The notes beneath the pieces are model-generated. The model was not told where the DNA came from, made no database searches, and was given only the letters and a program-made list of their open reading frames with translations. Of a stretch of DNA of 37,205 nt, positions 25,091-33,739 are shown one piece after another. The stretch is taken from the NCBI GenBank assembly GCA_964551195.1, contig CAZKBI010000012.1:1-37205 (forward strand), in the 5' to 3' direction. Every line of letters begins with the position of its first letter. Within the stretch, counting starts at the first letter, position 1. A program made the position numbers and the translations under genes. Source of the stretch: CAYZPB01 sp964551195 (GTDB lineage Bacteria; Bacillota; Bacilli; Tepidibacillales; Tepidibacillaceae).

Positions 25091-26112
25091 TTAATCTTCA
25101 ATATCAAATTCAACCACTAATTGGTTAATGGGCGAACCATCCATTGCACTAAACTCAAAGAGAGTTAAGGTACAAGGTCCAACAAAATTATCATCCAAGG
25201 GAATTATGAATTCAAATTCCCCCCAACCTGGCGCCCCTTCAGATGCCATTTCAGTTACGCCGATGTTCATATCCCCACTATCAACTAACTCATAGGAAAA
25301 GCTTGCTTCCCACACTCTAGCTAAACCCCTAACAACTAAATCCTCGCGAGGATGGATGGAGTTGTTCGCTGGTGCGAATAACTTAAATGTTGCATTTTCA
25401 GCAACAATCGCACCTGATTCAAGCAGTGAAACATCTAAATATGCTGATTTTGAAAAAGCTAGTAATGGCTCTGATATTACTACATGTCCAAAAAGTGATT
25501 CAATCTTAACACCATCGACAATAATTTGTGTTGACTCATAGCCAAACTGCTCCATTATCATCACAATTGCTTGCAATATATTAGATTCACCTGATGAACC
25601 AACTTGACTATTCNNNNNNNNNNNNNNNNNNNNNNNNNNNNNNNNNNNNNNNNNNNNNNNNNNNNNNNNNNNNNNNNNNNNNNNNNNNNNNNNNNNNNNN
25701 NNNNNNNNNNNNNCATCACAATTGCTTGCAATATATTAGATTCACCTGATGAACCAACTTGACTATTCTGAATCTCTTTAGAGAAATTAACTTCTGCTAT
25801 ACCATCAACATTTTTAACAGAAAGCACCTCTGTATTTTTACTTACTAGTGAGGTTAACAACACACTATCTGGTCCATTTATCCAAGCTTCCAAGGCAGCA
25901 ACCTCAAGTGACTCATCATCAGTTATAGAGACAGTCTGGTACTCACGATAAACATCAGTTAAATCATGATCAGAAAAATAAAGTGCAACCTCGTGCTCTT
26001 TAGTAAGATCAGCAGGTGGTGGCTCTACAGGCTCAGTTCCATTACCCTGACAGCCAATTAAACCAAACGTAAAAATCAACATAATTGTGATTAGCAGTAT
26101 TATCTTTTTCAT
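25091..26112 (-). CDS. GerMN/Gmad2-domain lipoprotein, split by an artificial gap
   Basis: A signal peptide with lipobox LIGC (C21) is followed by a GerMN domain (about residues 40-130; VALYFSDHDLTDVYREYQTV, EAWINGP, VDGIAEVNFSKEIQ) and a C-terminal Gmad2 immunoglobulin-like domain (about 150-285; ending LTLFEFSAMDGSPINQLVVEF). The pair occurs in spore-germination GerM and in many non-sporulating lipoproteins, so it does not prove sporulation. The reading frame is broken by 100 N, but the 55 bases on each side of the N run are identical. Removing one copy and the N run leaves 867 nt, an open frame of 288 codons plus stop, in which NILQAIVM runs straight into IMEQFGYE. It is therefore one gene. 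GGAGGG lies before the ATG; the MFS gene is 20 nt upstream. Confidence 0.88.
25559..25613. repeat. 55-bp direct repeat at gap edge, copy 1 (assembly overlap)
   Basis: Identical to 25714-25768 over all 55 bases. The two copies touch the two edges of a 100-N run. The simplest reading is two contigs that overlap by one k-mer and were scaffolded without merging. Confidence 0.93.
25614..25713. other. Assembly gap of 100 N, probably artificial
   Basis: Exactly 100 N, a placeholder length. The flanking sequences overlap by 55 bp and the coding frame closes when they are merged, so no sequence is likely to be missing. Confidence 0.95.
25714..25768. repeat. 55-bp direct repeat at gap edge, copy 2 (assembly overlap)
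   Basis: The second copy of the exact 55-bp sequence beside the N run. It encodes the end of the GerMN domain and the start of the linker in the merged gene. It is unlikely to be a real genomic repeat. Confidence 0.93.
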
Positions 26113-26132
26113 TATATTCCCTCCAATACTTT

Positions 26133-27386
26133 TTATTGTTCGGTAATCTCTTCTAACACAGTCTCTTTGAGTTTGTCTTTAGTCACTCTTCCGAAAATCA
26201 TAAAGATGAATAATGCAAGAGAAAGAAATAACATCATAAAAATATAAATCTTATAGATACCAATCAGGTCAAAAAGCATACCGGCTAAAAGTACACCGAA
26301 CATTCGGCCACCAGCACCAGCACTACTAACAATTCCCTGATATAATCCTTTTTTGTCAGCTGGTGCTAGCTCGGCTGCGGCAGTCGGTACTGCCGGCCAG
26401 GCCAACATCTCACCAAATGTTATTACAAACATCGCAATCACAAAACCCAAATAATAAAAAGGATTAAAATATAAAACCATGAAAGCTAATAAATGAATGA
26501 TTATGCCTGTATATATTTGCGAACGTAAAGTTTTCAGTACTCTTTTTGTTAAGAAAGCAATCAATGGCTGACCCAACACAATCACTATACCATTAATTGT
26601 CCATAGAAGTGTATATTGTGAGTAAGGTATCCCAATATTATTAATATGAACAGCTATACTAACAGACCATTGTGAATAGGGAATCCAAGCAATTAAAAAT
26701 CCAAATGCTAAGAGCATCAAAGGCGCAAAGTTAATATATCTATTCTTAAATGTCCTTTCGTTTCCTATAACTGTTAAGGTATCCTCGGCTGAACTACTTC
26801 TAACCCTCTCCCAATCTGCCTGTTTAAAGCCGAACAAAATTAGTAATAAGAAAAAGAGAAAGGTGATTGTATAAGTTACGAATATTAATCTAGGTATAAA
26901 TTGAAAAGCAAGGCCACCCATAATTGGGCCAAAAGCAACGCCGAGATTATTGGCAACATAAATCACGTTAAATGTTTTGCGACCGCCTTCTGGCCATAAA
27001 GCTCCGGCCATCGCATAGATTGAGGGAAAAATCAAACCATTACTCAAGCCGAGCAGCACTAAAAAAATAGCGTAGATTGAGATGTCGCTCACAAATATCA
27101 AGGAAAAAACTAAAACAATTGATATCAGAATTCCTGTTAGAATCGTGCGTTTAGGGCCTATTTTGTCGTAGGACCAGCCACCAATAACGTTACCAAATAT
27201 GTTAAAAATCTGTTGAATCATTAAAATAACTCCGGCCGCAGCAATCGTGCCACCCAGAACATTCTTAATATATAAGGTGTTAAGTGGGAATAACATTGAC
27301 ATCCCCATTGTGTTGATAACCATCGCCAACGCCAATACCCAAATTTGTTTGGGATATTCGTGATAAATCCTGCTAATCGTGTTCAT
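26133..27386 (-). CDS. Major facilitator superfamily transporter
   Basis: A 417-residue protein with about twelve hydrophobic segments and a cytoplasmic loop near the middle (about residues 195-220). The MFS loop 2-3 signature appears as GNVIGGWSYDKIGPKRT (about 70-86), and a second-half counterpart as LTKRVLKTLRSQ. This fits drug or metabolite efflux-type MFS proteins (MFS_1); the substrate cannot be read. The ATG is 13 nt from AGGA, but the intervening bases form a small hairpin (AAGTTG/CAACTT) that would bring the two closer. It follows the YhaN-like gene by 30 nt and precedes the lipoprotein gene by 20 nt, all on one strand, so it is probably in the same transcript. Confidence 0.88.
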   Translation of the reverse strand: MNTISRIYHEYPKQIWVLALAMVINTMGMSMLFPLNTLYIKNVLGGTIAAAGVILMIQQIFNIFGNVIGGWSYDKIGPKRTILTGILISIVLVFSLIFVSDISIYAIFLVLLGLSNGLIFPSIYAMAGALWPEGGRKTFNVIYVANNLGVAFGPIMGGLAFQFIPRLIFVTYTITFLFFLLLILFGFKQADWERVRSSSAEDTLTVIGNERTFKNRYINFAPLMLLAFGFLIAWIPYSQWSVSIAVHINNIGIPYSQYTLLWTINGIVIVLGQPLIAFLTKRVLKTLRSQIYTGIIIHLLAFMVLYFNPFYYLGFVIAMFVITFGEMLAWPAVPTAAAELAPADKKGLYQGIVSSAGAGGRMFGVLLAGMLFDLIGIYKIYIFMMLFLSLALFIFMIFGRVTKDKLKETVLEEITEQ

Positions 27387-27416
27387 TAAGTTGCCAACTT
27401 CCTAGTCTATAATATA

Positions 27417-30400
27417 TTATGCTAATTTTATATTATATACACTCTTGTCGGCACTTTTCAATCTTTTTGTAAGTTCTGGGTGACAGGTGAAAATAATAAC
27501 TTGATGCTCTTGCGCTAATTCGGTGATTATTTCAATTGTACTAGTCAGTCGATCCTCATCAAAATTCACAAAAACATCATCGAGCATAACTGGTAGCCGA
27601 TATTGTTGAGAATATTCCTTAACCAGTGCATAACGTATGGCTAAAAATAGTTGCTCAACTGTTCCGCGACTGAGAAACAGCGGTTCAAACTGCTTCCCGT
27701 CCGCTCTAATCACCCTTAACACTTTTGAACCGATCGGTGAGATTAATTTCGTATACTGATTTCGTGTCATCTTGCTAAATAAATCAGAGGCAACTCGCAG
27801 AATGTTAGGTTGTTTCTCATTTTCATACAGCTTCATCGTCTGTTCTAATAGTTGCTCGCTATAGGCGTAACCCAACCACTCAATACTCAGTCGTTGTAGC
27901 TCCGCGCACAATTGTTCATATTCATTTTTTAACTCAGAAATGCGCGTGTTAGATTCCAACGTTTTTATGTAAGACTGTAATTCACCTAGTTGTACCGAAT
28001 CTTCTTTAATTAATGTACTAAGTGCTATTTTCTCTGTTTTTAGAAGCTCTACACCTTTCATTAGCTCATCATAATCAATCTGATCAAGTGCATTCATTAA
28101 AGTATTATATTCTGCTTCGCTACCTGCACTGTGTTTTATTGTTAGAACTAATTGCTGTCTCTCCTGCATTAATTCAGTATATTGTTTGAATCTATTCGCC
28201 GAACTATAGAACTCCTCAACATCAGTAACCTGAGCATGGGAAATTAATTCTTGGATTGCTGCCTCAAGTAAGTGAATCTCCTCAGTATTCTGCTGTATAG
28301 TTATTAACATCTCGGCAATTCGGTCCTGATTGTTTTTATTCTGCGAAACATTATCCTTATAAATTCTTAATCGTTCGGCAACATCATTAATATGTTGCTC
28401 AAGCGGTTTGTTTTCTGGCAACTTAGCAGCCGCTGAAAGTTGTTCAACAATTGCGCGATAGTCAAAGAGTAATTCTCTTGTCGCTTCTAATTCGTTGACT
28501 AAATTATCTTTTTGACCAATATATTCTTTCATTCTTTCGATTGTTCCAATCAGACTATTTAGTGCATTATAGTTCATTTTAGAGGGTAAACCCTTGCCTT
28601 CCAACCAGCTATTAAGCTCTTTTGTGAGAGTTAAATACCGACTTTCGTCCATATTTCTCCTCTCATTTAAACGTACAAGCTTGCTCTTTAAATCCTTTAA
28701 CTCCTTTTCAAAATCACTAGTTTTTTTCAATTCACCCATGCGCATTAGGGATTTACTAAACTCAAGGTTATAATTTTGCTCTAAACTGTAAATAGTCGCA
28801 GAACTTAGCTCGGAAACGCCCAGCTTCCTAAGTGCCAGTTCCAAGTTTGCAAGCGCTTCTTTTTCATTTGCCGCTAATAGCTTAAGCTTTTCTCTCACCC
28901 GCTGGATATTACTATTTAGACTATGATTTTTACGTTTGTTTTCTGACTTTTTCGCCAAATTATAAAGTGCAAGTGCAGCAAGTCCAGTCAAGGCAATCGC
29001 GCCGGCTATAATAAGTGAATCACTATAATAAAAGATAATACCAGTAGCGATAATTGTAAATAAAATGATCAACAAGTCCCCCAATAAAACTGGACTAGTT
29101 TGTGCAGCTAGCTGCTCTTTATATAAGCTAAGCTGTTCCTCCTTATGTCTTTGTTCTGTTCGATTCTCGTTAAGCTTGGACCAACCATGGCGAATACCAG
29201 GAAATTCAGCTATTAACAGATCCGCTTTATTTGTCATTTTACTTTCCTGTTTAAGTGCATTAATTGAGTTAAGAGTTTCTTCTTGGAGTTGTTCAATTCT
29301 TTCAATCTCTCGCTCTAGTTGATCGATCGACAGCTTTTGTTCCGCCAACTGATTGTAGAAATCCTGTAACTGATCCTTATCTTGAATTGTAATCTCAAAA
29401 TCTCTGATAAATTTTTCATCATAATTGCTACCAATCGAGTTAAAATTCTCTGAAATTTTATTGTCAATCAGTTCGATTTGCCCAATATAAGACTGCTCGT
29501 TTTTTAAACTTTCTAGATACAGAGCCAAGCGTGACTGTGCGTATTTAATCTGACTGCTCTGCTTGTCTAGCGTCTCGTCTTTCTTCAAATCAATAATCTG
29601 CCCTTGCAACAATTTAAGTCGCTCGTTTAGCTCCGACTTAGTTGTCTTAAGTTTGCCTAGCTGCTTCTGTGCATCTTCTAGTCTCCTTAAACCATCTTCA
29701 GGAAATTGGAAGTTCTCAGGATAGTCAATCAAGGCTAATTCGACTTTTTTCAATGCTCGATAGGGTTTATAAAGTTGCTCATATTTCTCTTTAGTAGACA
29801 ACCTTTTCTCAAGCTCACGCAACTGCTTTTCATGCTTTTCAATCTGTTTGTTTAAAACATCAACTTCACTTTGATAATCCGAATATTTCTCAGCCTCTTT
29901 TTCTAATTCTCGAATCTCCTCGGAGGTTTCATCTAACGATTTTAACAGTTGATTAATTACAGGTTTCCTGCCGGTGTTCAGAAAAAGAGCACTCTTTTTT
30001 TTCTCGATCTCTTTTTTCATTTCTAATATTTGATTGACGGAGCCTGTTCCAACATGATAGATAAAATCGTTAATCTGACTATCATTTAATAACTCTATTT
30101 GTTGAAGTTCTATTAAACCAAAGCTAAACACTTGGCGAAAGACGTTTTCATTTATCTTCCCTATAATTAATGGAAGTTTTTCCTCGCCTGCTTGCTCGCC
30201 TGTTGGTAGCGTTATCGTTACATCACCATGCACTTTTTGCAGAAAAACCCGCTCGATTACATATTCCCCACCATTCTCATCTGTCAAAAATATAGCTCCA
30301 CCGAATTTCCCACCATCTAAGGGTTCATATCGTTCGTGTGGATTCCTGCGATTAGCAAACCCGAATAACATTGCCCGTATGAAGGCCATAAGTGTGCTTT

Positions 30401-30506
30401 TCCCTGCTTCATTCTTGCCTTCAATAACGTTTATACCTTCGGCTAGATTAATCTCTAAATCGGCCAATTTACCAAAACCATATATTTTTAAGGAGTTTAT
30501 TATCAT
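27417..30506 (-). CDS. yhaN: SbcC/Rad50-like ATPase with membrane hairpin (YhaN-like)
   Basis: A 1029-residue SMC-like ATPase. The Walker A motif is EGKNEAGKST (about residues 29-38), followed by two very long coiled-coil arms. The C-terminal head has the signature LSRGTVEQLFLAIRYAL and Walker B PVMLDDVFVNFD. A pair of hydrophobic segments (LLIILFTIIATGIIFYY and LIIAGAIALTGLAALALY, about residues 475-520) lies at the apex, where Rad50 has its zinc hook. This suggests a membrane-anchored apex, as reported for the B. subtilis YhaN type. It is expected to work with the SbcD-like nuclease encoded just upstream in DNA repair or end processing. The ATG overlaps the stop of that gene by 4 nt (ATGA), with GAGGGGG as ribosome binding site. 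Length is near the family's norm. Confidence 0.88.
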   Translation of the reverse strand: MIINSLKIYGFGKLADLEINLAEGINVIEGKNEAGKSTLMAFIRAMLFGFANRRNPHERYEPLDGGKFGGAIFLTDENGGEYVIERVFLQKVHGDVTITLPTGEQAGEEKLPLIIGKINENVFRQVFSFGLIELQQIELLNDSQINDFIYHVGTGSVNQILEMKKEIEKKKSALFLNTGRKPVINQLLKSLDETSEEIRELEKEAEKYSDYQSEVDVLNKQIEKHEKQLRELEKRLSTKEKYEQLYKPYRALKKVELALIDYPENFQFPEDGLRRLEDAQKQLGKLKTTKSELNERLKLLQGQIIDLKKDETLDKQSSQIKYAQSRLALYLESLKNEQSYIGQIELIDNKISENFNSIGSNYDEKFIRDFEITIQDKDQLQDFYNQLAEQKLSIDQLEREIERIEQLQEETLNSINALKQESKMTNKADLLIAEFPGIRHGWSKLNENRTEQRHKEEQLSLYKEQLAAQTSPVLLGDLLIILFTIIATGIIFYYSDSLIIAGAIALTGLAALALYNLAKKSENKRKNHSLNSNIQRVREKLKLLAANEKEALANLELALRKLGVSELSSATIYSLEQNYNLEFSKSLMRMGELKKTSDFEKELKDLKSKLVRLNERRNMDESRYLTLTKELNSWLEGKGLPSKMNYNALNSLIGTIERMKEYIGQKDNLVNELEATRELLFDYRAIVEQLSAAAKLPENKPLEQHINDVAERLRIYKDNVSQNKNNQDRIAEMLITIQQNTEEIHLLEAAIQELISHAQVTDVEEFYSSANRFKQYTELMQERQQLVLTIKHSAGSEAEYNTLMNALDQIDYDELMKGVELLKTEKIALSTLIKEDSVQLGELQSYIKTLESNTRISELKNEYEQLCAELQRLSIEWLGYAYSEQLLEQTMKLYENEKQPNILRVASDLFSKMTRNQYTKLISPIGSKVLRVIRADGKQFEPLFLSRGTVEQLFLAIRYALVKEYSQQYRLPVMLDDVFVNFDEDRLTSTIEIITELAQEHQVIIFTCHPELTKRLKSADKSVYNIKLA

Positions 30507-31061
30507 TCGTCATCCCCCTCGTAAAGACAATCTATTGCATGAGCGCGTGCAAATTCCTCAATCTTGCTCCATTCCTCAGCAGTTAATGACTTAAAATGTT
30601 TGCGAAATGATCGATTATTAAATAAATCCTCTGCAAAATCAACTCTGTTCTCAGTATTTTCAGCTATTGAAGCGAGAGCGTGTTCCTCATACTGTTTTAA
30701 ATAATCCGCCAAAAAGGAATCGCTAGTTATAATTTGTTCAAGTTCTACCTGTGGTTGTACATTTACCTGAATCGACTCGATAATTGTCCAAATTTTGGAA
30801 TTGTTATAATGTNNNNNNNNNNNNNNNNNNNNNNNNNNNNNNNNNNNNNNNNNNNNNNNNNNNNNNNNNNNNNNNNNNNNNNNNNNNNNNNNNNNNNNNN
30901 NNNNNNNNNNNNAACTCGACACAATATTCAATCACTTGATCAAAGGCGCGAAAGGTTGACGAAATAATCTCATCGGAAAATTGCCCAGCGACATCCCTAA
31001 TCCCCTTAAAAGGACTATCTAAATGTAAGTCTGCTGTATGAATAAATTTAAAGCTGCTCAT
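30503..31061 (-). CDS. yhaO: SbcD/YhaO-like DNA repair exonuclease, interrupted by gap
   Basis: The N-terminal 49 residues contain the phosphoesterase motif HTADLHLDSPFKG (metal-binding D-x-H), which defines SbcD/Mre11-type nucleases. The last 102 residues form an acidic helical C-terminus (WSKIEEFARAHAIDCLYEGDDE). A 100-N run separates them and the two parts are out of frame across it. Family members are about 400 residues, so roughly 250 codons, including the GNHD and GHxH metal motifs, are missing; the true gap is probably near 0.75 kb. The start was set at the ATG at 31061, because AAAGGGGG lies 6 nt before it, whereas the ATG at 31067 abuts that site. It overlaps the rdgB end by 14 nt and the yhaN start by 4 nt. 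Confidence 0.8.
30813..30912. other. Assembly gap of 100 N, real missing sequence
   Basis: Exactly 100 N, a placeholder. Unlike the other gap, the flanks share no overlap, and the gene it interrupts lacks about 250 expected residues, so the real distance is likely several hundred bases longer. Confidence 0.85.
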
Positions 31062-31629
31062 GCCCATCCCCCTTTAACCAATCACCAAGTTGATCCAGCG
31101 CTTTTCGCCGATAAGAATATTTTAGTCTCTCTTCAATTGTTAATTGACTCATTGTCAGCTCACTGCCTCGCGGAACAAAAATCGGGTCAAAAGGATATTG
31201 AGAGTCTGTCGGCAGATCATATGGGATCTCCTCAATAATTCGACCATGCATTCTGCCGTGAAAAGTTTTGACTTCTCCCCTCCACATAAAGGCGATGACA
31301 CCATGAAAATAAGCGCGACGATCCTCATCCGCTAATAATTTTCTAATGCCTTTGTAACCGATTTGTTGAAAAATGCGTTTAGTTAGGATTCCCGGAAAAC
31401 CTTCATAGGCCGCAAAATAGAGTCCTGAATCATCAACAATCACAGGTGAGTCAGCCGAAATAGCTTGCTCGAGCTGTGATAGTTTCTCCTTTGCAACCAT
31501 TTCTACTGCACCATTTGTTGGCTCAATAAAATTATAGTCAATTGAGTCAACCTGATGACCGTAGGGAGCAAGAGCTAGTCTTGCTTCCTTTAATTTTTCT
31601 CTATTTGTAGTTACAAAAAGTAGTCGCAT
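31048..31629 (-). CDS. rdgB: RdgB/HAM1-family XTP/dITP diphosphatase, divergent
   Basis: A 193-residue enzyme of the Ham1 family, which hydrolyses non-canonical purine nucleotides (XTP, ITP, dITP) to monophosphates and PPi to keep them out of DNA and RNA. The substrate-binding TxNxxKxxE motif is TTNREKLKEA (7-16), and the catalytic VDDSGL is near 65-70. Two usually fixed sites are changed: the motif GYDPIF reads PFDPIF, and the C-terminal SHR reads SYR (KYSYRRKAL), with His replaced by Tyr. Activity or specificity may therefore be altered. The gene begins 2 nt after the rnc stop, with AAGGA in the rnc end as ribosome binding site, and overlaps the SbcD-like gene at its 3' end. Rnc-rdgB-nuclease co-transcription is clear. 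Confidence 0.87.
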   Translation of the reverse strand: MRLLFVTTNREKLKEARLALAPYGHQVDSIDYNFIEPTNGAVEMVAKEKLSQLEQAISADSPVIVDDSGLYFAAYEGFPGILTKRIFQQIGYKGIRKLLADEDRRAYFHGVIAFMWRGEVKTFHGRMHGRIIEEIPYDLPTDSQYPFDPIFVPRGSELTMSQLTIEERLKYSYRRKALDQLGDWLKGDGHEQL

Positions 31630-31631
31630 TC

Positions 31632-32327
31632 CTAATCCTTCTCAGTTAGTTGCATAAAGGCTTCTTGCGCTGCACCCTGTTCTGACTCCTTCTTACTGCA
31701 ACCAACGCCCCTGCCCAACCGCTTCTTATTTAATCGAACCTCCATCTGAAACTCCATCTCATGTGCCGGTCCGGTTTGAGAAATTAAATGATAACTCAAT
31801 TTACCCAGATTATTCTTCTGGACATATTCCTGTAAATCGCTTTTAAAATCACGCATCTTCATTAGAGCCTCTTTATCTAAATCCGGGAAAATAAACCTAG
31901 CAAAAAAGCTTTCTACTGAAGCCAATCCTTGATCAAGATAGAGCGCACCAACAAAAGCTTCAAACAGGTCGGCCAGAAGTGCAGTACGCGTTCTACCTCC
32001 AGACAACTCTTCGCCCTTACCCAACAAAATATAATCTGCCAAATCCAATTTTGTCGAAAAATCAGCTAGCGAAGCTTCACACACAATGCTCGCGCGATAC
32101 TTGGTTAGCTCACCCTCCGAAATCTGTGGAAATTTTCTGAATAAATAAGTAGATACAACCAAGCTCACTACAGCGTCACCAAGAAACTCAACTCTTTCAT
32201 TATCTTCGTGAAAATCCTCGTTCTGTTCATTCGCGTAGGAGGAGTGTGTAAAGGCTCTTTCATAGCAATGAATATTTATAAACTTAATTCCTAACTTATG
32301 CGATAATTCATCTAGTTTTTCCTTCAT
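31632..32327 (-). CDS. rnc: Ribonuclease III
   Basis: A 231-residue double-strand-specific endoribonuclease for rRNA and mRNA processing. The signature NERVEFLGDAVV has catalytic E44 and D51, and LADLFEAFVGALYLDQG supplies D120 and E123. A C-terminal dsRNA-binding domain runs from about residue 155 (DFKSDLQEYVQKN) to GAAQEAFMQL. GAGGTGGGG lies before the ATG. It follows acpP in the usual Bacillota order, but a strong terminator lies between the two, so part of its expression may come from read-through or a promoter within the 25-nt remainder. Downstream is rdgB, in place of the smc-ftsY genes common in Bacilli. Confidence 0.97.
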   Translation of the reverse strand: MKEKLDELSHKLGIKFINIHCYERAFTHSSYANEQNEDFHEDNERVEFLGDAVVSLVVSTYLFRKFPQISEGELTKYRASIVCEASLADFSTKLDLADYILLGKGEELSGGRTRTALLADLFEAFVGALYLDQGLASVESFFARFIFPDLDKEALMKMRDFKSDLQEYVQKNNLGKLSYHLISQTGPAHEMEFQMEVRLNKKRLGRGVGCSKKESEQGAAQEAFMQLTEKD

Positions 32328-32353
32328 TTCCCCACCTCAAATACACCTTTACT

Positions 32354-32387
32354 AAAAATAAAACCCCGTCACTAATCTGAACGGGGT
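32354..32387 (-). terminator. Terminator between acpP and rnc
   Basis: On the minus strand ACCCCGT (32381-32387) pairs with ACGGGGT (32363-32369) around an 11-nt loop, followed by TTTTATTTTTAG. It is GC-rich and strong. It lies 8 nt past the acpP stop and would set the high acpP level apart from rnc. Confidence 0.88.
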
Positions 32388-32394
32388 CTCTAAG

Positions 32395-32631
32395 TTATTT
32401 TTTTAGAACACGTGCCATATAAGCCACAGCATCCCCAACAGTTACTATTTCATCAGCATCATCGTCGTCAACCTCGACACCAAACTCATCTTCTAACTCC
32501 ATTACTAGCTCTACCAGATCTAGGGAGTCAGCACCTAAGTCATCTTTGAACGAAGCATCATAAGTAACCTTATCTTCATCAACATCTAAACGTTCTAAAA
32601 TTATCTTTTTAACTGTTTCATAAACATCCAT
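32395..32631 (-). CDS. acpP: Acyl carrier protein
   Basis: A 78-residue, very acidic carrier protein of fatty-acid synthesis. The phosphopantetheine attachment serine is S36 in GADSLDLVELVMELEDEF. A stretch of six acidic residues occurs near residues 56-62. GAGGGGGGTG lies before the ATG. The usual plsX-fabD-fabG-acpP order is shortened: acpP follows plsX directly with a 97-nt gap that contains AT-rich -10-like sequence. A terminator follows the gene. Confidence 0.97.
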   Translation of the reverse strand: MDVYETVKKIILERLDVDEDKVTYDASFKDDLGADSLDLVELVMELEDEFGVEVDDDDADEIVTVGDAVAYMARVLKK

Positions 32632-32728
32632 ACTGTCACCCCCCTCTTATATTATTATAATTTATAAACCAGCAAAATACTAGTCATAATAAAGGTATTA
32701 ATATATAAAACCGGAGGGTTAATTGCTC

Positions 32729-33712
32729 TTATAAGCCGCTCTCAATCTTATTCTTAACATCACCATTGATAAAGAGTCGAGCCTGACGCACCGCATTCAT
32801 AATTGCGATCTCGTTAGATGAGCCATGAGCTTTAATAAATGCACCTTTTAAGCCAAGTAACGGCGCACCACCAACCTCACTATAATCAGTTAGTTTTTTA
32901 AGCTTTTTAAAAGTTGGTTTTAATAGAAAAGCACCGATCTTAGAACGGGTCGTGCTCAGTAATTCCTTTTTTAAAAGTTCAAGAAAAGAAATCGCTACTC
33001 CCTCGGTTAGCTTTAGAACAACATTTCCGGAAAAGCCATCAGCAATCAATACATCACAGACGCCTGCAGGCACGTCCCTAGCCTCAACATTACCGACAAA
33101 ATTGATATCCTGCTCCTTTAACAAGGCAAAGGTGCTTTTCATCAGTTCATTACCCTTGGTCGCCTCAGTTCCGACGTTTAAAAGCCCAATTAGCGGATTA
33201 TCGCGGCCTAATACCTCTTTAGCATAAATATTGCCCATTATTGCATATTGCACTAATTGCTCAGGTGACGGGTCCATATTAGCTCCTGAATCTAAAAGCA
33301 ACATGCCATCACCAACTGCTGTTGGTAGTAGTGTCGCTAATGCTGGTCTTTCAATTCCTTTAATTCGTCCAGTAATTAAAACACCAGCTGCCATGAGTGC
33401 CCCCGTGTTGCCTGCAGAGATTAGCGCTTCTGCCTTTTCTTCTTTGATAAGCTTAGCAGCAACAACCAAGGAGGAATCTTTCTTACGTCGAACAGCTGAA
33501 ACCGGCTCATCTTCGGTCGAAATTACCTCGCTTGCGTTGATAATCGAGATTCGATCGCAATATTCCGCGGGTAAATACTCTTTAATTTCTTCTTCTATTC
33601 CAACAAGGATAATCTCTGTATCGGCATATGCCTCCACAGCCAATAATGCGCCCTTAACGTTAGATTGTGGTGCATTATCACCACCCATTGCATCGATAAT
33701 AATTTTCATCAT
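32729..33712 (-). CDS. plsX: Phosphate acyltransferase PlsX
   Basis: A 327-residue enzyme that converts acyl-ACP and phosphate to acyl-phosphate, the donor for PlsY in phospholipid synthesis. The N-terminal IIIDAMGGDNAPQSNVKGALLAV is diagnostic, and SAGNTGALMAAG, LDSGANMDPSPEQLVQYAIMGN, NVGTEATKGNEL and VADGFSGNVVLKLTEG follow in family order. AGAGGTG lies before the double ATG. It is preceded by rpmF, with a terminator between the two, and followed by acpP. No fapR precedes it. Acyl-phosphate from the FakB-like protein encoded elsewhere in the window could enter the same pathway, which is inference. Confidence 0.97.
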   Translation of the reverse strand: MMKIIIDAMGGDNAPQSNVKGALLAVEAYADTEIILVGIEEEIKEYLPAEYCDRISIINASEVISTEDEPVSAVRRKKDSSLVVAAKLIKEEKAEALISAGNTGALMAAGVLITGRIKGIERPALATLLPTAVGDGMLLLDSGANMDPSPEQLVQYAIMGNIYAKEVLGRDNPLIGLLNVGTEATKGNELMKSTFALLKEQDINFVGNVEARDVPAGVCDVLIADGFSGNVVLKLTEGVAISFLELLKKELLSTTRSKIGAFLLKPTFKKLKKLTDYSEVGGAPLLGLKGAFIKAHGSSNEIAIMNAVRQARLFINGDVKNKIESGL

Positions 33713-33739
33713 TTAACACCTCTTTCAAGCTTGCTAAAT

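Noticed and set aside
25091..25576. A separate 161-aa gene starting at a TTG
   Set aside because: It is the C-terminal part of the GerMN/Gmad2 gene; the 55-bp overlap joins it in frame to the upstream part, and the TTG is an internal Leu codon.
25559..25768. A real 55-bp direct repeat or insertion target duplication
   Set aside because: It touches both edges of a 100-N placeholder exactly and merging the copies restores one gene, so assembly overlap is simpler.
33231..33716. 161-aa open frame on the plus strand
   Set aside because: It is the antisense shadow of plsX, low in complexity and without a ribosome binding site.
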